Positions 26,262-34,865 of a stretch of 64,000 bases of DNA are shown one piece after another. Every line of letters begins with the position of its first letter. Position 1 is the stretch's first letter. Below the pieces are notes generated by a model. The model was given only the letters and a program-made list of their open reading frames with translations. It had not been told where the DNA came from and ran no database searches. The stretch is from Burkholderiales bacterium C2. GTDB lineage: Bacteria; Pseudomonadota; Gammaproteobacteria; Burkholderiales; Burkholderiaceae_C. The stretch is from contig SCOI01000007.1 of the NCBI GenBank assembly GCA_005503085.1, positions 1-64,000 of the forward strand, read 5' to 3'. The translations under genes and the position numbers were made by a program.

Positions 26262-26918
26262 GTGCCACGCACGCCGCGCCGCATGGATAGCAGCACCGTT
26301 CTCGCGCAGATCTTCGAGCCCGCGCTGGCCGATCTGCCGCCCGCGCTGGCGGCACTGGCCGCGCGCGGCGTGGTGCGCAGCTACCGTCGCGGCACCGTGC
26401 TGATCGAGGAAGGCACGCAGGGGGACAGCCTCTACCTGGTGCTGTCGGGCCGCTTGCGGGCCTATGGCTGCGATGCCCGCGGCCGCGAGATCACCTACAG
26501 CGTCTACGGCGTCGGCGACTATGTCGGCGAGATGAGCCTGGACGGCGGGCCGCGCGCGGCCAGCGTCATCACCGAGGAAACCAGCCGCTGCGTGCTGCTG
26601 ACGCGCGAGAGCATCCTGGCTCATATCGCCGCGCATCCCGAGTTCGCGCTGGAACTGCTGAGCAAGGTGATACGCCTGGCCCGCGCCGCGACGCTGTCGG
26701 CCAAGCAGATGGCGCTGCATGATGTCTATGGCCGGCTCAAGGCCCTGCTGGAGAGCGGGCCCCAGGAGCGGCTGACCCACCAGGCGATGGCGCAGCGCCT
26801 GGGCTGCTCGCGCGAGATGGTCTCCAAGCTGATGAAGGACCTGGAGCTGGGCGGCTATCTGGTGCGCAGCTCGGCCGGGCGCTACGAGCTGCGCAAGGCG
26901 CTGCCGGCGCGCTGGTGA
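26262..26918 (+). CDS. Crp/Fnr family transcriptional regulator
   Basis: A 218-residue regulator with a cyclic nucleotide-binding-type sensor domain (LIEEGTQGDSLYLVLSGRLRAYGCDARGREITYSVYGVGDYVGEMSLDGGPRAAS) and a C-terminal Crp-type winged helix (RLTHQAMAQRLGCSREMVSKLMKDLELGGYL). The RAAS stretch is near the cAMP phosphate-binding cassette, but the usual Ser/Thr ligand set is not full. The start is uncertain: GTG 26262 is well placed after AGGAGG (26247-26252), ATG 26283 is the alternative. It ends 17 bp before a convergent M48 peptidase gene. Confidence 0.9.
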   Translation: MPRTPRRMDSSTVLAQIFEPALADLPPALAALAARGVVRSYRRGTVLIEEGTQGDSLYLVLSGRLRAYGCDARGREITYSVYGVGDYVGEMSLDGGPRAASVITEETSRCVLLTRESILAHIAAHPEFALELLSKVIRLARAATLSAKQMALHDVYGRLKALLESGPQERLTHQAMAQRLGCSREMVSKLMKDLELGGYLVRSSAGRYELRKALPARW

Positions 26919-26935
26919 GGTGCCGGCCCGGCGCT

Positions 26936-27901
26936 TCAGGAGCGCTTGCGCAGCGGCGGTGCCACCTCGAACTGCTTGGCCGGCTTCTCGGCCCGCGCAT
27001 ACAGGCCCTCGACCTTGGGGATGTTGGCCTCGATATCGCGGATGCGGGTCGGCCCGGCCGGGTGGGTGGAGAGCCATTGCGGCGGCGCACCTTCGCTGGC
27101 CTTGCCCATCTTCTGCCACAGGCTGACGCCGGCCTCGGGCCGGTAGCCGGCGCGCGCGCCGAGCTCCAGGCCCACCAGATCGGCCTCGGTCTCGTCCTCG
27201 CGGCTGAACTTCAGGGTCAGCAGCTGGCCGCCCATATTCAGCAAGGTGTCGCCGACATTGCCCAGGCCCAGCAGGCTGGACAGCAGGCCGGCGCCGACCC
27301 GGGTGGCCGTGGTCTTGGCCATGCGCTCGCGCGCATGCTCGCGCAGCGCGTGGGCGATCTCATGGCCCATGATGGCCGCGACCTCGTCGTCATCGAGCTT
27401 GAGCTTTTCGAGGATGCCGTAATAGAAGGCGATCTTGCCGCCCGGCATGCAGAAGGCGTTGAGCTGCTCGCTGCCGAGCAGATTGACCTCCCAGCGCCAC
27501 TGCCGCGCGCGCGGGTTCCAGCCATAGGACTGCGGCACGATGCGCTCGGCGATCGCGCGCAGGCGCAGCAGCTGCGGATGGTTGGCCGGCGCCAGCACGC
27601 CCTTTTGCTTGGCCTCGGCCATCATCTGCTGGTACTGCTGGGCGCCGGCGTTCTCGACCTGCTCGGCCGGCACCAGGCTGGTCAGCTTGCTCTGCTTGCC
27701 GACATTGACGCCCTCCTGGGCCCAGGCGGGCAGGCCGGCCAGCGCGGCGCCGCCGGCCAGCAGGCCGGTGAACAGCCGGCGCTGCGGCAGGGCCGGCGCA
27801 GCGTCCCCGCAAGCGCGACAGTCGCAGCGGCCGAAGCCATAGCGCGGCGCGCTGGGCAGATGAGGATTCTCAAGAACCTGAAAGTGGGTGTGTTCAGCCA
27901 T
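26936..27901 (-). CDS. M48 family metallopeptidase, exported
   Basis: A 321-residue zinc metallopeptidase of the M48 (Ste24/BepA/LoiP) family. The zinc-binding HEIAH motif is at about 181-185 (GHEIAHALREH), and the third ligand lies in the downstream EDETEADLVGLELGARAGY motif. The N-terminus has a twin-Arg-like signal, PQRRLFTGLLAGGAALAGLPAWA, after a Cys-rich lead (RCDCRACGDA). It should be a periplasmic protease for misfolded or damaged outer-membrane proteins. It is divergent from the flavin reductase gene (74 bp). Confidence 0.92.
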   Translation of the reverse strand: MAEHTHFQVLENPHLPSAPRYGFGRCDCRACGDAAPALPQRRLFTGLLAGGAALAGLPAWAQEGVNVGKQSKLTSLVPAEQVENAGAQQYQQMMAEAKQKGVLAPANHPQLLRLRAIAERIVPQSYGWNPRARQWRWEVNLLGSEQLNAFCMPGGKIAFYYGILEKLKLDDDEVAAIMGHEIAHALREHARERMAKTTATRVGAGLLSSLLGLGNVGDTLLNMGGQLLTLKFSREDETEADLVGLELGARAGYRPEAGVSLWQKMGKASEGAPPQWLSTHPAGPTRIRDIEANIPKVEGLYARAEKPAKQFEVAPPLRKRS

Positions 27902-27975
27902 GGGGGCTATTTTGGGACAGATTCCGATTTGTCCAGCGCCGAGCCCGGTGATGCCCGCTGACGGACAATCGCGCG

Positions 27976-28482
27976 ATGTCCAGCACCCCCCCTTCCGCCG
28001 CCGGTTTCGACAGCCAGCAATTCCGTTCGGCCCTGGGCATGTTCGCCACCGGTGTCACCATCGTCACCGCGCGTGCCGATGACGGCAGCCTGGTGGGGCT
28101 GACCGCCAACTCCTTCAACTCGGTGTCGCTGGCGCCGCCGCTGGTGCTGTGGAGCCTGGCGATGAAGGCCGGCTCGATGCCGGTGTTCAGCCGCGGCTCG
28201 CATTACGCGATCAACATCCTGGCGGCCGACCAGAAGGCCCTGGCCCAGCGCTTCGCGACCCGCGACATCGACCGCTTTGCCGGCGTTCCCTGGCGCGAGG
28301 GCGCCGGTGGCGCGCCGGTGCTGGAGGGCGTCGCGGCGGTGTTCGAATGCGCCAACCGCAGCCAGTACCAGGAGGGCGACCATGTGATCTTCGTCGGCGA
28401 GGTCGAGAGCTGCCACTGGGCCCCGAACGCCCAGCCGCTGATCTTCCACGGCGGGCGCTACTACACCGAGCTGCCAATCTAG
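27976..28482 (+). CDS. flavin reductase family protein
   Basis: A 168-residue FMN-binding reductase. It shows the family pattern FRSALGMFATGVTIVTARADDG, LTANSFNSVSLAPPLVLWSL and the SHYAINILAADQKALAQRF stretch, ending in HVIFVGEVESC and LIFHGGRYYTEL. Such proteins supply reduced flavin to a two-component monooxygenase; no partner oxygenase is next to it. The start at 27976 is weakly supported by a GACGGA sequence upstream. Confidence 0.92.
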   Translation: MSSTPPSAAGFDSQQFRSALGMFATGVTIVTARADDGSLVGLTANSFNSVSLAPPLVLWSLAMKAGSMPVFSRGSHYAINILAADQKALAQRFATRDIDRFAGVPWREGAGGAPVLEGVAAVFECANRSQYQEGDHVIFVGEVESCHWAPNAQPLIFHGGRYYTELPI

Positions 28483-28508
28483 CTAGCAAGGCGTGGCGCC
28501 ATCGATGA

Positions 28509-28533
28509 GATAATGCGAATCGTTCGCATTATC
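28509..28533. promoter_or_regulatory. Fur-box-like palindrome
   Basis: A perfect 25-bp palindrome, with arms GATAATGCGAA and TTCGCATTATC around a TCG centre, lies 10 bp ahead of the sigma factor start. It closely resembles Fur boxes of Betaproteobacterial iron-starvation genes. Position next to an iron sigma factor supports repression by Fur under iron sufficiency. Confidence 0.8.
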
Positions 28534-28543
28534 AAATCAGCCG

Positions 28544-29065
28544 ATGAGTGCCCCGTCCACCCTGCTCGATCCTCTGGCCCAACTCTACCGCCAGCACCAT
28601 GGCTGGCTGCTGGGCTGGCTGCGCCGCCGGCTGGGCAGCCCGGAGACGGCGGCCGAGCTGGCGCAGGACACCTTCGAGCGCCTGCTGCGCCAGCCCGCGC
28701 TGCTGAGCCAGCTGCAGGCGCCGCGCGCCTTTCTCAGCACCGTGGCGCATGGCCTGCTGGTCAACCACTGCCAGCGCCGCGGCCTGGAGCGGGCCTATCT
28801 CGAGGCCCTGGCCCTGCTGGCGCCGGACAGCCATCCCTCGCCCGAGCAGCAGGCCCAGACCCTGGAGCTGCTGCTGGCCGTGCAGCGCCTGCTGGCGGGC
28901 CTGGCCGAGCGGCCGCGCCGCGCCTTTTTGCTGGCCCGGCTGGAGGGCCTGGGCTATGCCGAGATCGCCGCGCAGCTGGGCGTGTCCGAGCGCATGGTCA
29001 AGCACTATATGGCCCAGGTGATGCTGCATTGCCTGCGGCTGCGCCAGCAGGGCGGTGGATTGTGA
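28544..29065 (+). CDS. ECF (FecI-type) RNA polymerase sigma factor
   Basis: A 173-residue group IV sigma factor. Region 2 reads LAQLYRQHHGWLLGWLRRRLGSPETAAELAQDTFERLL and region 4 ERPRRAFLLARLEGLGYAEIAAQLGVSERMVKHYMAQV. Length and order (sigma, FecR, TonB receptor) match iron-starvation FecI-type sigma factors, which recruit RNA polymerase to the receptor gene promoter when the outer-membrane receptor signals. A palindromic Fur-box-like site is directly upstream. Confidence 0.93.
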   Translation: MSAPSTLLDPLAQLYRQHHGWLLGWLRRRLGSPETAAELAQDTFERLLRQPALLSQLQAPRAFLSTVAHGLLVNHCQRRGLERAYLEALALLAPDSHPSPEQQAQTLELLLAVQRLLAGLAERPRRAFLLARLEGLGYAEIAAQLGVSERMVKHYMAQVMLHCLRLRQQGGGL

Positions 29066-29126
29066 GCCCCCGCCCGGCCGCTCCGAAGGGGGCTTGCACC
29101 GCAGTGCGCAGCACGGAGGTTTCCCA

Positions 29127-30092
29127 ATGAGCCGGCCCGACAGCCAGGTGCTGGCGCAGGCGGCCGACTGGTTCGCCCGCCTGCAGGACCCGGCCCTGAG
29201 CGAGCCGGAGCGCCGGCGCTGGCAGGCCTGGCAGCAGGCCTCGCCCCAGCACGCGGCGGCCTGGCGCGAGGTCGAGGCGGTCTGGGGCAGCCTGAGCCCC
29301 TTGCAGGGCCTGCCGCTGGCCCAGGAAACATTGGCACGCGCCGGGCTGCAGCGCCGCCGTCTGCTCAAGCGCAGCGGCGCCGCGCTGCTGGGCCTGGGCG
29401 GTGTGGCCATGCTGGGCTGGCAGATCCAGGCGCTGCATCCGCTGGCCGATCTGCGCACGGCGGTCGGCCAGAGCGGCCACTGGACCCTGGCCGATGGCGC
29501 CGAGCTCTGGCTCAACAGCGCCAGCGCCGCCGATCTGCGCGAGGACGGCAGCCGGCGCCGCGTGCAGCTGCACCACGGCGAGCTGCTGCTGGACAGCCGC
29601 AGCGACCGCCCGGTCCTGCCCCGGGTGCTGCAGCTGGACACGCCGCTGGGCCAGCTGCGCCCGCTGGGCGTGCTGGGCGCGCGGATGGCGATGCTGCTGG
29701 AAGAGGGCGGCCGGCAGGGCCAATTGAGCGTGTACAGCGGCGTGGTCGAGCTGCGGCACCGGCGCGGCCAGACCCGCCGCATCGAGGCCGGCCAGAGCCT
29801 GCGCCTGAGCGCCCAGTCGGCCGCCGCGTCGCTGCGGCCGGCGACGGCCCTGCGCGAGGCCTGGACGCGCGGCCTGCTGGTGGCCGAGCAGCTGCGGCTG
29901 GACGAGTTCCTGCACGAGCTCTCGCGTCATCGCCACGGCCGGCTCGACTGCACCGAGGCGCTGGCGGCGCGGCGTCTGGTCGGTGCCTACCCGCTGCGCG
30001 ATCCGGAGGCCAGCCTGGCGGCGGCGGTGGCCAGCCTGGGCCTGCGCACGCGCACCGTGCTGCCGGGCTGGACCCGCGTGGTCAGTGCCTGA
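29127..30092 (+). CDS. FecR-type transmembrane anti-sigma factor
   Basis: A 321-residue inner-membrane regulator. The N-terminal anti-sigma domain (DUF4880-like: WFARLQDPALSEPERRRWQAWQQASPQHAAAWREVEAVW) is followed by a single membrane helix (about 80-100, RLLKRSGAALLGLGGVAMLGW) and the periplasmic FecR domain (TLADGAELWLNSASAADLREDG..VQLHHGELLL). It relays the receptor signal to the ECF sigma factor. Start ATG 29127 has a strong RBS (GGAGG). It lies 61 bp after the sigma gene. Confidence 0.93.
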   Translation: MSRPDSQVLAQAADWFARLQDPALSEPERRRWQAWQQASPQHAAAWREVEAVWGSLSPLQGLPLAQETLARAGLQRRRLLKRSGAALLGLGGVAMLGWQIQALHPLADLRTAVGQSGHWTLADGAELWLNSASAADLREDGSRRRVQLHHGELLLDSRSDRPVLPRVLQLDTPLGQLRPLGVLGARMAMLLEEGGRQGQLSVYSGVVELRHRRGQTRRIEAGQSLRLSAQSAAASLRPATALREAWTRGLLVAEQLRLDEFLHELSRHRHGRLDCTEALAARRLVGAYPLRDPEASLAAAVASLGLRTRTVLPGWTRVVSA

Positions 30093-30120
30093 AACTTTTT
30101 TGCGGTGGCGACTTCCCTTT
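30090..30120 (+). promoter_or_regulatory. possible FecI-type promoter for the TonB receptor
   Basis: TGAAAC (30090-30095), a 17-base spacer and TTCCCTTT (30113-30120) resemble the FecI-dependent fecA promoter of E. coli (GGAAAT, 17 bases, TCCTTT). The site overlaps the FecR stop and leaves a leader of about 75 bp to the receptor start. Confidence 0.4.
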
Positions 30121-30200
30121 CGGAGCGCTCGGCTGGCATGGGATTCGAAAGCCTCCCAATTCCAGGCAGCCACGCACTCCTTTTGATGAGCTCCGATCCG

Positions 30201-33152
30201 ATGACCCACTTTTCTTTCGTCCAAGCGCGGCTGCGCCCCAGCCTGCTGTCGCTGGCCCTGCAATCGGCCGCGCTGGCCACGCTGGGCCTGAGTGTTGCCG
30301 CCCAGGCCCAGCAGTCGACAGCCATCCAGCGCTACGAGCTGGCGGCCGGTCCGCTGGCCAAGCTGCTGCCGCGTTTTGCCAGCCAGTCCGGCCTGCTGAT
30401 CTCGGCCGATGCGGGCCTGACCCAGGGCCGTATGAGCCCCGGCCTGCGCGGCGACTACAGCCCGCGCGAGGGCCTGGCCGCATTGCTGGCCGGCACCGGC
30501 CTGCTGGCCCAGCCCGGCGCCAAGGGCATCCTGACCCTGCAGCCGGCGCCCGCCGGCGCGCTGCAGCTGGGCAGCCTGCAGGTGCAGGGTGAGCAGGCGG
30601 CCCAGGCCGCCGGCCTGTCCCTGCACGCCTCCAGCGCCGAGGCCCAGGCCGCGCCCTATCGCCAGGCCGGTTCCTCGGCCCACATCACGCGCGAGACGCT
30701 GGAGCGTTTTCGCGGCACCTCGCCGGCCGATATGCTCAAAGGCCAGGCCGGGGTGCAGATGGGCGACATCCGCAACGGCCACGCGCTGGACGTGAATATC
30801 CGCGGCATCCAGGGCCAGGGCCGGGTGCCGGTGGTGATCGACGGCAGCCAGCAGTCGCTGGAGGTCTATCGCGGCTATGCCGGCCAGCAGCAGCGCAGCT
30901 ATCTGGACCCCGACCTGATCGGCAGCGTCACGATAGAGAAAGGCCCGAACCTGAGCCTGGACGGAGCCGGCGCGATCGGCGGCGTGGTCAGCATGCAGAC
31001 ACTGGGTGCGCTGGACATCCTGGATGCCGAGCAGAGCCAGGGCTGGCGACTGCGCGGCGGCGTGGCCGACAACAGCGTGAGCCCGCAGACCGGCTTCCAG
31101 GTGCTCAACCGCAGCGGGCGCGGCGAGCTGCTGGCGCCGAAAAGCCACTTCGGCTCGGCCGCCTGGGCCAGCCGCAGCGAGCGCCTGGACCTGGTGGCCG
31201 CCTATGTACATCGCAAGCAGGGCAATTACTTCGCCGGCACCAAGGGCATTGGCCGCTACCGCGGCAACACCCGCAGTGGCGGTGGCACCGGCATGAACCC
31301 CGATCCGGTCTCCGAGTACTACCGGGCCGGCGAGGAGGTGCTGAACACCCACAGCGTCAATGACTCCCTGCTGCTCAAGAGCACCTGGCGCCCCAACCCC
31401 GACCAGGCGCTGGAGCTGGGCCTGCGCCATCTGAAGGCCGAGTACGGCGAGGTCATGCCCTCGGCCATCTCGCGCACGCCGGCCTCCAACGAATGGGTCA
31501 AATACGCCGACCCCGAGAACACCATGCAGCAGTTCGAGCCCGGCCGCATGAAGCTGAGCGCGCTGACCGCCCAGCACCGCTGGCAGCCGGCCGGCCAGTC
31601 GCTGATCGACCTGAAGAGCCGGCTCTGGCTGACCCGCAGCGACAGCACGATGTTCAATGCGGTGATGGGTTCGGCCCCGGTCGGGCGCGACCTGCCCAGC
31701 AACCAGATGGGTGATCCGCAGGGCGCGAGCTATGCCCATGCGCTGCGCTCCAATGTGCGCGGCCAGCGCTGGGGCGGCCAGGTCGGCAACAGCTCGATCT
31801 TCTTCATCGGCGAGCAGCAGTCGCTGGAGGCGAAGTACGGCCTGTCCTACACCCATGAGAAAACCGGCCCCGGCAGCGCCACCCCGGTGGTCGAGGCCGA
31901 TCTGCGCAACAACCGCTATGTGCGCTCGGCGGTGCGCAAGGAGGCCAGCCTGGTCGGCTCGCTGGAATGGAAGCCCGTCGAGGCGCTGAGCCTGCTGGCC
32001 GGCGGCCGGCTGATCCAGTACGAGGTGCGCGACCTGAATCGCCGCGCCCACGTGACCGAGAAGATCAAGGTGCCGCGCCGTGCCGTCCATGTCTACAAGA
32101 ACGGCAAGGCGCTGGAATACGTGACTTGGTACCCGGACGCCCAGGGCCGGTTCACCGAGGCCTCGCTGCGCGCCAGCCCGCACCGCCTGGGCACCCTGGC
32201 CGATCTGGGCTTCGACAGCTGGAAGGCCTTCGCGCCGAACAACGGCGCCTTCACGGACCAGATCGCCAGCGCCTGGCGCTATGACGAGCCGCTGCGCCGC
32301 AAGGGCAGCAGGTTCGCGCCCAGCTTCAGCGCCAGCTACCGACCGAGCGAGGACAGCCTCATCTACGCCCGCTATGCCGAGGGCTTCAAGATACCCAGCG
32401 TGTTCGAGGCCACGGTGGGCAACCACTTCATCACCCCGAACCCCGATCTGCGCCCCGAGCGCAACCGCAGCTGGGAGCTGGGCGCCAGCGCCAGCCGGCG
32501 CGGCGTCTGGGCCGCCCAGGACAGTCTGTCGCTGAAGCTGGCGCGCTTTGACAACCGCATCCGCGACTACATCACCCGCAGCTACGACCCCAGCAGCTAC
32601 AGCTTCACGATGAGCAATATGGCGCGCTTCGAGACCGCCGGCTGGGAGCTGCAGAGCGCCTATGACCGCGGCAGCTTCTTCGCCGATGTCTCGGCCAGCT
32701 ATTACGACCGCGCCCGCACCTGCGACCCGGCCACCGGCGCCGCGCTGCGCAATGCCAGGTACGGCGTCAAGAACGCGCCCGACTGCGCCGACGGCGGCTT
32801 TGGCGGTAGCTATGCCAACACCCAGAACCCGCCCAAGTTCAGCCTCAACACCACGCTGGGTGCGCGCCTGCTGCAGCAAGACCTGACCCTCGGTACCCGC
32901 ATCGTGCGCAATAGCGCGCCGCTGCACCGGCTCGACCAGCCCTGGAACACCAATGCCTACACGACCCTGCAGCAGTACTACCCCGCGACCCTGATCGTCG
33001 ACCTGTTTGCCAGCTACAAGCTGCGCAAGAACACCCAGCTCAACGTCGCGGTCGACAACCTCGGCGACCGCTACTACCTGGACCCGCTGGCGCTGTCGCC
33101 GATGCCGGCGCCGGGCCGCAGCCTGCGCGTCGACCTGAGCCTGACATTCTGA
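30201..33152 (+). CDS. TonB-dependent receptor, probable haem/iron signalling receptor
   Basis: A 983-residue outer-membrane protein. A signal peptide (ending near SVAAQA) leads to a secretin/TonB short N-terminal domain (RYELAAGPLAKLLPRFASQSGLLISADAGL), the mark of receptors that signal to FecR. The plug domain follows (SADMLKGQAGVQMGDIRNGHALDVNIRG) and then the 22-strand barrel, ending in SLRVDLSLTF with a C-terminal Phe. In the barrel, FKIPS and NPDLRPE match the FRAP/NPNL box of haem receptors. The next gene is haem oxygenase. The start may be ATG 30201 or 30186; neither has a clear RBS. Confidence 0.93.
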   Translation: MTHFSFVQARLRPSLLSLALQSAALATLGLSVAAQAQQSTAIQRYELAAGPLAKLLPRFASQSGLLISADAGLTQGRMSPGLRGDYSPREGLAALLAGTGLLAQPGAKGILTLQPAPAGALQLGSLQVQGEQAAQAAGLSLHASSAEAQAAPYRQAGSSAHITRETLERFRGTSPADMLKGQAGVQMGDIRNGHALDVNIRGIQGQGRVPVVIDGSQQSLEVYRGYAGQQQRSYLDPDLIGSVTIEKGPNLSLDGAGAIGGVVSMQTLGALDILDAEQSQGWRLRGGVADNSVSPQTGFQVLNRSGRGELLAPKSHFGSAAWASRSERLDLVAAYVHRKQGNYFAGTKGIGRYRGNTRSGGGTGMNPDPVSEYYRAGEEVLNTHSVNDSLLLKSTWRPNPDQALELGLRHLKAEYGEVMPSAISRTPASNEWVKYADPENTMQQFEPGRMKLSALTAQHRWQPAGQSLIDLKSRLWLTRSDSTMFNAVMGSAPVGRDLPSNQMGDPQGASYAHALRSNVRGQRWGGQVGNSSIFFIGEQQSLEAKYGLSYTHEKTGPGSATPVVEADLRNNRYVRSAVRKEASLVGSLEWKPVEALSLLAGGRLIQYEVRDLNRRAHVTEKIKVPRRAVHVYKNGKALEYVTWYPDAQGRFTEASLRASPHRLGTLADLGFDSWKAFAPNNGAFTDQIASAWRYDEPLRRKGSRFAPSFSASYRPSEDSLIYARYAEGFKIPSVFEATVGNHFITPNPDLRPERNRSWELGASASRRGVWAAQDSLSLKLARFDNRIRDYITRSYDPSSYSFTMSNMARFETAGWELQSAYDRGSFFADVSASYYDRARTCDPATGAALRNARYGVKNAPDCADGGFGGSYANTQNPPKFSLNTTLGARLLQQDLTLGTRIVRNSAPLHRLDQPWNTNAYTTLQQYYPATLIVDLFASYKLRKNTQLNVAVDNLGDRYYLDPLALSPMPAPGRSLRVDLSLTF

Positions 33153-33165
33153 ACGGAGGCCCCCG

Positions 33166-33753
33166 ATGAGCGACACCCCGCCCACCCGCAGCCAGCGCCT
33201 GAAGGCCGCCAGCCATGACAGCCATGAACGCCTGGATGCGCGCATCATGCGCAGCCAGCCCTTTGCCAGCGTCGACCACTTCCGCCGCTTTGTGCAGGTG
33301 CAGCTGCGCTTTCACCACGATGTCGCGCCGCTGTACCGGCGCGCCGACCTGGCCGCCTTGCTGCCCGATCTGGCCGAGCGCCAGCGCCTGGACCAGATCC
33401 GCCAGGACCTGATCGACCTGCAGGCCCCGGCCCGTGACGAGAGCGGTTTCGGCGCGCCGGCCCTGCCGATGGAGGCCGACCTGGCCACCGCGCTGGGCTG
33501 GTGCTATGTGGTCGAGGGCTCGAACCTGGGCGGCGCCGTGCTGTTCAAGCTGGCCGCCAAGCTGGGCCTGGACGAGCACCATGGCGCCCGCCATCTGGCC
33601 GGTCATCCGGACGGCCGGCTGCGCCACTGGCGCGGCTTCACCGGCATGCTGGACGCGCTGAGCCTGGACGAGACCGCCGAGCAGGCCCTGGTGGCCGGCG
33701 CCCGCGCCGCCTTCGAGCGCGTGCATGCCCATGTGGCGCGCGAGCTGGGCTGA
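33166..33753 (+). CDS. haem oxygenase (biliverdin-producing)
   Basis: A 195-residue cytoplasmic enzyme of the bacterial haem oxygenase family, which opens haem to biliverdin, CO and iron. The N-terminus has a His in SHDSHERLD for haem ligation, and LGWCYVVEGSNLGGAVL is the distal-helix signature. Sequence and length fit HmuO/BphO-type proteins. It starts 13 bp after the TonB receptor and is followed after 7 bp by the DUF454-TonB fusion, in one iron-regulated operon. Together the operon would import haem and release its iron. Confidence 0.92.
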   Translation: MSDTPPTRSQRLKAASHDSHERLDARIMRSQPFASVDHFRRFVQVQLRFHHDVAPLYRRADLAALLPDLAERQRLDQIRQDLIDLQAPARDESGFGAPALPMEADLATALGWCYVVEGSNLGGAVLFKLAAKLGLDEHHGARHLAGHPDGRLRHWRGFTGMLDALSLDETAEQALVAGARAAFERVHAHVARELG

Positions 33754-33760
33754 TCCGCCG

Positions 33761-34843
33761 ATGCCGGCCCTTCCGGCCTATCGCCAGGCCTCTCGTCATG
33801 CCTATCTGCTGCTGGGCTGGCTGGCGCTGGCCTGCGCCCTCATCGGCGCGCTGCTGCCGCTGCTGCCCACCACGGTCTTCCTGATCATCGCGGCGGCCTG
33901 TTTCGGTCGCGCCTCGCCGCGCCTGCAGGCCCGGCTGCTGGCCCATCCCCGCTTCGGCCCGCTGCTGCAGGACTGGCAGCGCGAGGGCGCGATCGGCGCG
34001 CGCGCCAAGCTGATGGCCGGCGCCGGCATGGCCCTGGGCCTGGGCCTGTTCTGCTGGCAGGCCCGGCCCGGCCCCTGGCTGGCCACCGGGGTCACGCTGG
34101 GGATGCTGGCCTCGGCCGGCTATGTGCTGAGCCGGCCACGCCCACAGGCCGAGCGAGGGCGGCCCACCGCCGGCGCGCAAACCTGGGGGCTGCTGGCGAG
34201 CCTGGCCCTGCATCTGCTGGCGCCGCTGGCGCTGTGGCTGGCCGGCTGGCTGCCTGACGGCAGTGCGGCACCGCTGCCTGCGGCGCCGGTGATCACGGCC
34301 AGCCTGCTGAGCCCGGCCGCGCCGCCCCGGCCGCTGGAGCCGCGCCTCGCGCCCGAGCCCAGCCGGGCCCAGCCGCGCCGGCCGGCCGCGCCGCCACGCG
34401 CCGCCCCGGTGATTGTCGCGGTGGCCGCGCCCGTCGGCGATTCCTCCATCAACATGCCCGACAGCCCGCCGGCCGCTCAGCCGGCCCCGCCTTCAGAGGC
34501 CGCCGCACCGCCGGCTCCGGCCCTGCCGCCGGCCGAGCGCCTCAGCCTGGCCGGGCTGCAGAGCAACTGGCAGGGCCGGGTGCTGGAGCGGCTGGCCGAG
34601 TTCCGCCGTTATCCGGCCGGGGCCCGCTCGCGCCGCGAGCAGGGCGTCAGCCATGTGCGGCTGCGTGTCAACCGTGCCGGCCAGCTGCTGCAGGTGCGGC
34701 TGGAGCGCGGCAGCGGCCATACCGAGCTGGACCGCGCGGCCCTGGCCACGGTGCGCGCCGCCGTGCCGCTGCCGGCGATTCCGCCCGAGCTGCCGGACGA
34801 GCTGGAGCTGCTGCTGCCGGTGGAGTTCTTCATCGCGGGCTGA
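33761..34843 (+). CDS. fusion of DUF454 (YbaN-like) and TonB C-terminal domains
   Basis: A 360-residue inner-membrane protein joining two families. Residues about 8-130 match DUF454/YbaN (LLLGWLALACALIGALLPLLPTTVFLIIAAACFGRASPRLQARLLAHPRFGPLLQDWQREGAI, with two to three helices). A second membrane helix near 150-170 is followed by a Pro/Ala-rich linker (about 175-265). The C-terminus (about 275-360) is a TonB domain (WQGRVLERLAEFRRYPAGARSRREQGVSHVRLRVNRAGQLL). So the gene can supply the TonB for the operon's receptor. DUF454 has no known function but often travels with haem oxygenase. The start is ATG 33761. Confidence 0.85.
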   Translation: MPALPAYRQASRHAYLLLGWLALACALIGALLPLLPTTVFLIIAAACFGRASPRLQARLLAHPRFGPLLQDWQREGAIGARAKLMAGAGMALGLGLFCWQARPGPWLATGVTLGMLASAGYVLSRPRPQAERGRPTAGAQTWGLLASLALHLLAPLALWLAGWLPDGSAAPLPAAPVITASLLSPAAPPRPLEPRLAPEPSRAQPRRPAAPPRAAPVIVAVAAPVGDSSINMPDSPPAAQPAPPSEAAAPPAPALPPAERLSLAGLQSNWQGRVLERLAEFRRYPAGARSRREQGVSHVRLRVNRAGQLLQVRLERGSGHTELDRAALATVRAAVPLPAIPPELPDELELLLPVEFFIAG

Positions 34844-34865
34844 GTCCTTGCGTGCGGCGCCGGCC

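Noticed and set aside
28998-33248. 1416-codon open frame on the minus strand
   Set aside because: Antisense to the FecR and TonB receptor genes, which have complete recognisable domains; it has none.
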